The position numbers were made by a program, and so were the translations under genes. The notes under the pieces were generated by a model. It had not been told where the DNA came from. It saw only the letters and a list, made by a program, of their open reading frames with translations, and did no database searches. DNA of 8,808 bases. It comes from Verrucomicrobiales bacterium. Lineage in GTDB: Bacteria; Verrucomicrobiota; Verrucomicrobiia; Verrucomicrobiales; Akkermansiaceae. Below, in pieces: positions 1 through 5,700 of the stretch (the stretch's first letter is position 1; each line of letters opens with the position of its first letter). Location: NCBI GenBank assembly GCA_002729295.1, contig PBTU01000024.1:16043-24850 (forward strand). Reading direction: 5' to 3'.

Positions 1-1275
1 CCGGTGAATTATGTCAGTGATCTGGAAGCGGAGGATGATGGGCTGACCTTTGAAGTGGGGATTGATGAGCTGCTGCGCTTTCCGGATTATTTGGCGAGTT
101 GGGGGGTGCTGGGAATGTTGGATGAGCGGGTCGAGTTGTTGATTCGCAGTTTGCCGAAAGACTTGCGTCGGGAATGTCAGCCGGTGGCGGAGCGGGTGGA
201 TGGGTTTTTGGAAGAGTGGGGGAATTGGGAGCCGCAGCAGGATTTGTCGGATGCGCTTTTGGAATATCTTCGTGAGAAGACCGGGCGGGCAATCGACGGA
301 ATGGATGAATCGCGGCTCCCCGGATACCTGCGAGCGAAGATTCGGGTGCGGGATGAGAAGGGTGAGGTCCTGGGGTTTGGAGAAGATGCGCGGGAGATCA
401 AAGAGAAGCTGGCGGCGGTTCTCCGGGCGCGTCGGGAGGCGGCGGCGAATGAGGAATGGGAAATGACGGGCGGCGAGGTATGGAGTTTTGGAGCGCTGCC
501 GGTTGAGGCGGAGGGTGGCGTGTTCCCGGCTTTGGTAGATGAGGGCGAGACGGTGGGAATGCGGGCTTTTTTGGATTTGGAAGAGGCGGAGGAAAGTCAT
601 CGGGCCGGAGTGACAAGGTTGTTTTTGTTAGCGCACGCCGATCACGGGGTTTATGTGCGGAAGAACTTTCCGCTGCAGATGGCGGGACGCTTTATGTTGC
701 CGCTTCTGCCGGATGGCACGATGGAGGAATTGGTGAAGGTGGCGGCGGAAGGCTCGCTCGGGAGGATGCCACGGGGTGAGGAGGAATTTGAGGTCGCAGC
801 GCACGGTGGCAAGGGGGAGTGGTTTGGCTGTGCCGAGAAGATTGCCGAGGCGCTGGAAGGATTGTCGGATGCCGATGGTCGGGTGCGGGAGTGGATGGAT
901 CGGAATCGCCAGGACCGGCATTTAGGGGAAGTCGTTTTGCAAATGGAGGAGCAGCGAACATGGCTCTTAAGAGCAGGCTTTGCGTGGAAGGCGGGCTATG
1001 ATCGCATGAAGCGATACCAGCGGTTTTTCCATGGGATGGAGGAGCGGATCAGCAGGTTGGATACGCAGCCGTTGCTTCGGGACGAGGAAAAGCAGGGTCA
1101 ATTTTTGCCGCTATGGGACGAGTGGATGATCCAGTTGCAGGAGCGGCCCGAAGCGGTTCGGCTCTGGGAGATCGGGTGGATGTTAGAAGAGTGGCGACTG
1201 CAACTCTTTGCGCCCGGCGTGCCGCACGTCGGGAAGACGAGCGCGAAGCGGATCGAGAAAGCCTTGGGGATTTGA
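1..1275 (+). CDS. hrpA: ATP-dependent RNA helicase HrpA, C-terminal part (5' truncated by window edge)
   Basis: This is the last 424 codons of a gene that runs in from the left; codon 1-3 (CCG) is already in frame, so the GTG at base 4 is unlikely to be the true start. HrpA is a cytoplasmic DEAH-box RNA helicase of about 1300 residues in E. coli, linked to mRNA processing and, more recently, to rescue of stalled ribosomes. The DEAH core, HA2 and OB-fold parts are outside the window. What is visible matches the DUF3418 region that closes HrpA: LIRSLPKDLRR (visible residues about 47-57), then LPGYLRAKIRVRDEKGEVL near residues 105-123, RLFLLAHADH near 206, and the end IGWMLEEWRLQLFAPGVPH followed by a basic SAKRIEKAL tail. 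The coding strand is G-rich, with mostly TTG/CTG leucines and GGG/GGA glycines, unlike the large gene downstream. It ends at TGA. The family call rests on remembered motifs, not a search. Confidence 0.9.
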   Translation, partial: PVNYVSDLEAEDDGLTFEVGIDELLRFPDYLASWGVLGMLDERVELLIRSLPKDLRRECQPVAERVDGFLEEWGNWEPQQDLSDALLEYLREKTGRAIDGMDESRLPGYLRAKIRVRDEKGEVLGFGEDAREIKEKLAAVLRARREAAANEEWEMTGGEVWSFGALPVEAEGGVFPALVDEGETVGMRAFLDLEEAEESHRAGVTRLFLLAHADHGVYVRKNFPLQMAGRFMLPLLPDGTMEELVKVAAEGSLGRMPRGEEEFEVAAHGGKGEWFGCAEKIAEALEGLSDADGRVREWMDRNRQDRHLGEVVLQMEEQRTWLLRAGFAWKAGYDRMKRYQRFFHGMEERISRLDTQPLLRDEEKQGQFLPLWDEWMIQLQERPEAVRLWEIGWMLEEWRLQLFAPGVPHVGKTSAKRIEKALGI

Positions 1276-1320
1276 GGAATGAAACCCCGATCTTGATTCG
1301 TTTGTGAGACCATCAAGGCG

Positions 1321-1434
1321 ATGATGCCATGGGAAGTGCTGTTGGTGATTCATAATATCGGCAGCGGAGCGAAGGAAGAGGATCGGCTTTTTGAGTTTCC
1401 CCTGGCCGGTCATTACCGGTGGTTCGGAAAATAA
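1321..1434 (+). pseudogene. C-terminal remnant of a DUF1287 (YijF-like) protein
   Basis: A 37-codon ORF begins with two ATGs after an AAGG and ends at TAA. The peptide contains LLVIHNIGSGAKEEDRLF followed by PLAGHYRW and stops three residues later. That order (V-H-N-I-G-x-G, E-D-x-L-F, G-H-Y-R) is how I remember the conserved C-terminus of DUF1287 proteins, which are normally about 180-210 residues and exported. Everything upstream in this frame is blocked by a TGA at 1294-1296, and hrpA ends at 1275, so the rest of the gene is missing. I infer a decayed or deleted gene whose 3' end survived next to hrpA. The intact-looking motif over 35 residues argues for a fairly recent loss, or for a short peptide that is still made. 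The stop overlaps the left arm of the following terminator, which may have belonged to this gene. Homology is from memory, so confidence is moderate. Confidence 0.55.
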
Positions 1435-1464
1435 AAAAGGCCCACCTTGCGGTGAGCCTTTTTT
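1433..1464 (-). terminator. Intrinsic terminator of the RRM gene, probably bidirectional
   Basis: Read on the minus strand, a 14-bp stem (AAAAAAGGCTCACC with GGTGGGCCTTTTTT, one G-U pair) encloses a GCAA tetraloop and ends in six T. It begins 22 bases past the RRM stop codon. On the plus strand the same hairpin has one C-A mismatch but still ends in a T run, so it can also stop transcription arriving from hrpA. A GNRA loop closed by C-G is typical of efficient terminators. Confidence 0.9.
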
Positions 1465-1485
1465 AAAGTTTGTTGAAGGGCTGGT

Positions 1486-1875
1486 TTACCAGTTATCGCG
1501 TCCACCGCCACCACGGCGATCACGGTCGCGTCCACCGCCACGACGATCGTCACGTCCACCACCACCACCACGACGGTCTCCGCCGCCGCCTTTGTAGCCA
1601 CCGCCGCCACCGCCACCGCGGTTTTGTTGGGGCCGGCGTTCTTCGGCTTCGTTGACACGGAGGTTGCGACCCATCAGGTCAGCTCCGTCCATCTCTTCGA
1701 TTGCTTTGCGAGCGAGTTCGTCGTCAGCAAGAGTAATAAATGCGAATCCGCGTGGGCGGTTGGTTTCGCGGTCGAGGGGAATGAAGAGGTCTTCAATGGT
1801 TCCGTAGTCCTTAAAGGCGTCGCGAATGTCTTGGTCTTCAGCCGCGAAGGGCAAATTGCCGAGGTAGAGTTTCAT
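1486..1875 (-). CDS. Small RRM RNA-binding protein with Arg/Gly-rich tail
   Basis: This 129-residue cytoplasmic protein should bind single-stranded RNA. It has one RNA recognition motif (about residues 1-78): RNP2 is LYLGNL (3-8) and RNP1 is RGFAFITL (42-49), with the expected aromatic residues Y4, F44 and F46. Residues 86-129 are a low-complexity tail of Gly runs broken by R, RD and DRR units, ending in RDNW; such RGG-like tails usually add non-specific RNA affinity. The architecture is that of the short bacterial RRM proteins of cyanobacteria, planctomycetes and verrucomicrobia, some of which are cold-induced. I chose the ATG at 1873-1875 because it places RNP2 right after the start, as in the family. 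An upstream in-frame ATG at 1930-1932 would add 19 unrelated residues and run through the leader hairpin. No clear Shine-Dalgarno precedes the start (AGAAACAAGACC). The gene is convergent with hrpA, divergent from the 2122 gene, and has its own terminator. Confidence 0.93.
   Translation of the reverse strand: MKLYLGNLPFAAEDQDIRDAFKDYGTIEDLFIPLDRETNRPRGFAFITLADDELARKAIEEMDGADLMGRNLRVNEAEERRPQQNRGGGGGGGYKGGGGDRRGGGGGRDDRRGGGRDRDRRGGGGRDNW
1496..1620 (-). repeat. Low-complexity repeat DNA encoding the RGG-type tail
   Basis: The stretch is built from CCACC/CCGCC units. A 16-base direct repeat, TCGCGTCCACCGCCAC, occurs at 1496-1511 and 1526-1541 with a 30-base period; a more diverged copy follows near 1550. 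The repeats encode Gly runs separated by Arg/Asp units. In-frame length changes by slippage are expected here, so tail length probably varies between strains. Confidence 0.75.
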
Positions 1876-1895
1876 GGTCTTGTTTCTAATGAGAG

Positions 1896-1927
1896 CGTTG
1901 GCCGGACTGGTATTAGCCCGGCCAACG
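1896..1927 (-). promoter_or_regulatory. Perfect 10-bp hairpin in the leader of the RRM gene
   Basis: CGTTGGCCGG (1896-1905) and CCGGCCAACG (1918-1927) are exact inverted repeats around a 12-base loop, and the stem can gain a G-U and an A-U pair at its base. In the minus-strand transcript the hairpin lies 20 bases before the ATG. No T run follows, so it does not look like a terminator. It could be a translational control element, for example autoregulation by the RRM protein or a cold-responsive leader, or a DNA operator. The structure is seen; the function is inference. Confidence 0.6.
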
Positions 1928-2039
1928 TTCACGGAAGCTGACGGGAAATTATGAAATAGCGAGACTTGTTCTCATTATTTGTGAATAGGTGGTGTTGGGC
2001 GCTTTCGTTAAGTTAGTTAGAGGTCCTTAGGTGTTGCCG

Positions 2040-2056
2040 AAAATAGACGGTATTTT
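2040..2056. promoter_or_regulatory. AT-rich inverted repeat, possible operator
   Basis: AAAATA and TATTTT are exact 6-bp arms around GACGG (17 bases in all). The symmetry and spacing suit a dimeric DNA-binding protein, and it lies 66 bases before the ATG of the 2122 gene. It is short enough to arise by chance in an AT-rich spacer. Confidence 0.25.
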
Positions 2057-2081
2057 TCCATCGATTGCTCGGGGAGGTGTG

Positions 2082-2105
2082 CTAGCTGGCCGCCCGGGCA
2101 GCTAG
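2082..2105. promoter_or_regulatory. 24-bp imperfect palindrome just before the 2122 gene
   Basis: CTAGCTGGCC and GGGCAGCTAG form 10-base arms with one G-G mismatch around GCCC. It ends 16 bases before the ATG at 2122, where a Shine-Dalgarno would be near, and none is visible. It could be an operator or an RNA hairpin that affects initiation. Confidence 0.4.
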
Positions 2106-2121
2106 AAACGCCCTCATTACT

Positions 2122-2550
2122 ATGAAATTGAAAATTACCAGGATCCCATCCACGCCATTGGAAAAGAAGGCGGTGGGCCTTTCCGAGACGATGAAAAAGA
2201 TCCCGGGGATTGTTTCGTCGATCAAAGATCAAGCCACGATGGATGTCGCCAAGAAGTCGATGACTGCCTTAAATATGGAAGTGGATGCCAACGTCGCTGA
2301 GATTAAAAAACTTTCTGTTCCTGATGCCGCAATTCGCAAATCCTTGAGCTCCCGGATGGAAAAAGAAATGGCGGCTTTGGGCCCCCAGATGCAACAAGCG
2401 ATGATGGGAATGGTTGCTTTACCACCCGAGCTTGCTCCACAAGTGCAGGCCATGATGATGGAATTCGCCGGAAACATGGAGAAGCATGAGACGGATATGA
2501 ACAAGTATTTCGAGTCCGATGAGGACCGGGCGAAGAAGAACGGAAAATAA
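2122..2550 (+). CDS. Hypothetical Met-rich helical protein, 142 aa
   Basis: I do not recognise a named family. The protein is predicted to be almost entirely helical and charged, with 16 methionines in 142 residues (11%). They cluster at 90, 94, 95, 97, 111-113, 119 and 126, where PQMQQAMMGM and QAMMMEF give an amphipathic pattern that may be a dimer interface. Residues 41-85 (AKKSMTALNMEVDANVAEIKKL onward, with Ser/Met/Glu spacing) suit a helical hairpin. The end, SDEDRAKKNGK, is hydrophilic. It resembles small verrucomicrobial proteins that normally carry an N-terminal signal or lipoprotein peptide, but here the N-terminus MKLKITRIPSTPLEKK has no hydrophobic core, and a TAG at 2083-2085 blocks extension upstream. 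The ATG is the only plausible start and has no Shine-Dalgarno. It stands alone as a transcription unit with its own terminator. Confidence 0.7.
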   Translation: MKLKITRIPSTPLEKKAVGLSETMKKIPGIVSSIKDQATMDVAKKSMTALNMEVDANVAEIKKLSVPDAAIRKSLSSRMEKEMAALGPQMQQAMMGMVALPPELAPQVQAMMMEFAGNMEKHETDMNKYFESDEDRAKKNGK

Positions 2551-2568
2551 GATCTCTTCCACTCAGGG

Positions 2569-2605
2569 ATACACCTCGCTCGGTTTTCGGGCGGGGTATT
2601 TTTTT
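2569..2605 (+). terminator. Intrinsic terminator after the 2122 gene
   Basis: A 12-bp stem (2569-2582 with 2588-2599, two single-base bulges, one G-U pair) has a GTTTT loop and is followed by a run of T to 2605. It starts 19 bases after the TAA. It should separate this gene from the large gene downstream. Confidence 0.8.
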
Positions 2606-2624
2606 GTATATGGTCCTCCGAGGT

Positions 2625-2648
2625 GGGCCCGGGCTGAAGCCCGAGCCC
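2625..2648. repeat. REP-like GC-rich palindrome
   Basis: GGGCCCGGGC and GCCCGAGCCC form 10-base arms, with one mismatch that becomes G-U on the minus-strand RNA, around TGAA. The core GGGCTGAAGCCC is of the kind that recurs in intergenic spacers of many bacterial genomes as REP-like elements. No T run follows, so it is not an intrinsic terminator. Only one copy lies in this window, so dispersal in the genome is inferred. Confidence 0.5.
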
Positions 2649-2790
2649 CGTAAATTAATAGTCGTGATGCGCCTTTATCCCCAGATCACTGGGTTTCCAG
2701 CCTGCTTTGATCGAATTACTTTGATGGGAAGGGGCGAATATCATTCGAAAGTAACTGACAACGAGAGTTTTGATTCCTAACGTCGGGAAA

Positions 2791-5700
2791 ATGCATCAAT
2801 ATTTGAGAATCCCCTCGGGGCTCGTATGTATCGTATTTGCGAGCCTTCTCAATTCTGCCCTGGCCGTGCCCACGATCGTGAGTGTGTCGGTGACGAGCAG
2901 TGAATTCGTGATCAATTCGGATGCGTCGCGAGGCGGTGCCGGTTATGATCGCGATGAAATTGCCGTTCGTTCGTCGGTAAATCTCGATAAGGCGGGGAAT
3001 TTTCGGTATGATTACCAACTGCTCGATGAGGATAATGCCTTGGTTCTTCTCGATAATGGCGCGGGGGGAACCACGACGACGTTCCGCGGTGCGGCATTTT
3101 CGATTGGAGTGCCTAAAGAGCGGGTGACTACGGAGATGATTGCTCCGGCAGTGCAGTTGGATTTGAATCAGGAATACCGGGTCAAATTGCTGGTCAAGAA
3201 GCGCACTCCACCCGCGATTTTCTATGTGACCGAGGTGTCGGATGAAACGGCTGCGCAGCAGTTCATTCACTTTACTAATACCGATGCGGCAAGTGCGGAG
3301 GTGAACGTGCGTGGGATGATCGATGAGATTCGATGGACCAACGTTTGGGCCTGCGACACCGACCCGGCGAACGACAGCTTTCGGGCGGAGGCTGATCTGA
3401 CCTTTTGGCGTTATGACGACTTTCTCGCGGCCTCGCCAGACACCGAGATTGTTATGCATCAGTTGATCTACCAACTTCGGGAAAGCTCGACGGGCAATGT
3501 CGTCGCGATTTCCGGTGGCACGACGGGGGCGGGATATAGTCTGAGAGAGTTCGCATTGGATGGGAGTATTCAGGAGCCCTATTCACGTTCAGTGACGCGG
3601 AGTTTTTCGGTCAATCCCGCAGTGCAACTCGATCCGGTGAACGAGACCTATTACCTCACCGTGACGCTGACGCACGAAGAAGAGAGCGGGCAGCCGTATA
3701 TTACCGATCAGACTGATGTGGAGGGCGGAGCCGGGCCTCTTCTTCATTTTAACGGCACTCTTATGGCCGGAGGGGATACCATTACCATGGAATCGATCAC
3801 CAATGACCCTTCGATTGGCGCGGTGAATATTGGCACGGAGTGGAAGACTTCGACTGCGGTAGTTGCGGGGTTTGTGGATGGAAATGACACCTACCTGGTC
3901 ACCGGAACGGGACCTTACGACATTAACTTATTTCCCGACGGGCACGCTGAGTTTGTTGATGTGGCGGACTCGTTAACCGTAACCGCTCCGGCGCTTCCGG
4001 ATGTTGGAACGGTGAATAACGTGCGCTTTTTTCGAAACGGAATGAGCTTCGCAGACAGTGGCTTGAGTGCGACCGTGCGGGTGATTCTTCCGGCGGGAAT
4101 GGGGGTGTATGTCGGGCCTCATGAGATGCCCTCGAATCACATTCTTGAGAGTATCCTTGATGCCGGAACGCGGCTCTTGGATCAAAACCTCGATCCGGTG
4201 GCTACGGTGATGAATTTCACAACCGGATCTCCGGATACGGTCTATCACATTATCGAAGAGTCTAAGCCCGTCGAAGTGGTGGCGGACAGCTTGCTCTGGA
4301 ATGTCAACACCGGTCAGTTTACCGGCGGAACAACACCGGTTGGTGCGGACCAGATTCGCTACGTGCGGAAGTGGGAGATGGAAGTTCTCAATATCTTGCC
4401 CATCCCAGTAGCCGACAAGGAATTGGTTTCGAACGAACTCTATTACCAACACGTCGCCACGCCTGCAGCCAGCGCACCGGTTTGGTCGGCGGATGCCAAC
4501 AATACCGCACGCCTCGACGTGATCTTGAAAATCAATCCGGGCTCCTTTGAATCGCACTTTCCAAAAGGAGCCAAGATGACCTGGATGGCGGCTGGGGTGA
4601 TCGAAATCGACGATGATTTTGTTGTTCCTGCTACGAGTAGTCTTCCTTCGGCGCAGCCGGTGACGATGAAATATGCGCGCGATTGTCCCGAGGCAGCGGA
4701 TGCCGGGTGCGGGGTAGTCGGTGAGGCCACGGTGGTGATGAATCCGGGCGCCAATGCTTTTTCCTTCACCCGAGACGGAGGGATCGATGTTGAAGGAGCA
4801 TACATTATTGCCGCATCCCGTCGCGATGTTGTGATGGGTTACATCGATGCGCTGTCCGCCGGGTCGCCGGTCTTCGCGCATGACACTGATCCATTCGTTA
4901 ATGCCCGTTTTCTGATGTCGGGTCACTTTCTCAATGGCGACGATTATAGCGGAGATCGCGATGATGCGGCGGGACGTCTTTTGAATAGTGGTTTTGACCA
5001 GACAGATCTCAATGTGGCGGAGCGACCTGATTCAGGAGCCTACAAAAAGGGCTTGGGTGATTATCCCGGGATGAACTATCGCGTTGATGGTGAGGCCAGT
5101 GCAATCAATTGTGTTTCGGTTCTAGGGGGCACGACAACTCCGACCTATGAACTCGATAGGCGTTCGAAATTTTATACCCGCCCAGGTGGCGTCTCGGGAA
5201 TTTTGGAGCGCAACAAGAATCCCGTCACCGGCCCAGTGAAGATTTACGGTTACGAATTTACCTTCACCGATTTCGGTTTGTCCTTCCTCGACAGCGAAGT
5301 GCACGACTCGATCACAGCGGGAAGTTTGTTCATTCCCGACCCCTCGGATTTCACCCTGGCCTTCGACCCGCTCTTTTTCTCCTGCCTTGGCGCCTTGACC
5401 ACGGCGGAGATCGCTGGCGGAACATTTACGGAAGATCTCGATTTCTGGAATGCCGACTTCACCGGCATTGCCGCGAATTTCCAACCGGCCATCGGAGCGG
5501 ATTGTGACCCGTCCAATGCCTTCCTCACTCTGGGAGTGCAGGCGTGGGCGTCCAATATCGCCACTCCGCTGACTGGCACGCTCGGGTTTATGCCGGACGG
5601 CAATCTCATCACGGCTGACGATAATTTACTCGAAGGAGTAGACTCGCGATTGGGTCTGCCGTCGCAGGTTGAGATCGCCGGCCCCAACAACGAGGTTTAC

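Larger units (their letters stand above)
1933..2121. other. Divergent intergenic region between the RRM gene and the 2122 gene
   Basis: This 189-base stretch should hold the promoters for both flanking genes. On the minus strand a CATAAT (1948-1953) could be a -10 box for the RRM gene, but I see no convincing -35 box at the right spacing. On the plus strand I see no clear sigma-70 promoter. The region is AT-richer than the genes and holds a GTTAAGTTAGTTAG stretch near 2006-2020 and two inverted repeats listed separately. Confidence 0.35.

Noticed and set aside
1391..1597. Plus-strand Pro/Arg-rich ORF
   Set aside because: It reads through the terminator and the complement of the Gly-rich tail; the proline runs are an artefact of the repeats.
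1496..1620. CRISPR-like periodicity
   Set aside because: Repeats are short, diverged, in coding frame and without unique spacers; they encode a low-complexity tail.
1906..1917. Loop sequence GCTAATACC resembling a 16S rRNA segment
   Set aside because: Nine bases with no flanking rRNA similarity; chance.
1876..1932. Longer start for the RRM protein at 1932
   Set aside because: The 19 extra residues are unrelated to the family and are encoded by the leader hairpin.
1624..1941. Plus-strand ORF opposite the RRM gene
   Set aside because: The minus strand encodes a clear RRM with RNP1 and RNP2; the plus frame is its complement.
2680..2693. CCCAG/CTGGG small hairpin, with an overlapping CTGG/CCAG alternative
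   Set aside because: Stems of 4-5 bp are too short to support a riboswitch-like claim.
2716..3474. Minus-strand ORF of 252 codons over the start of the large gene
   Set aside because: Antisense shadow with no domain, no start context and Arg/His-heavy composition.
3973..4926. Minus-strand ORF of 317 codons inside the large gene
   Set aside because: It lies wholly antisense to a convincing signal-peptide protein, is rich in Arg and His as expected of antisense frames of this composition, and has no recognisable motif.
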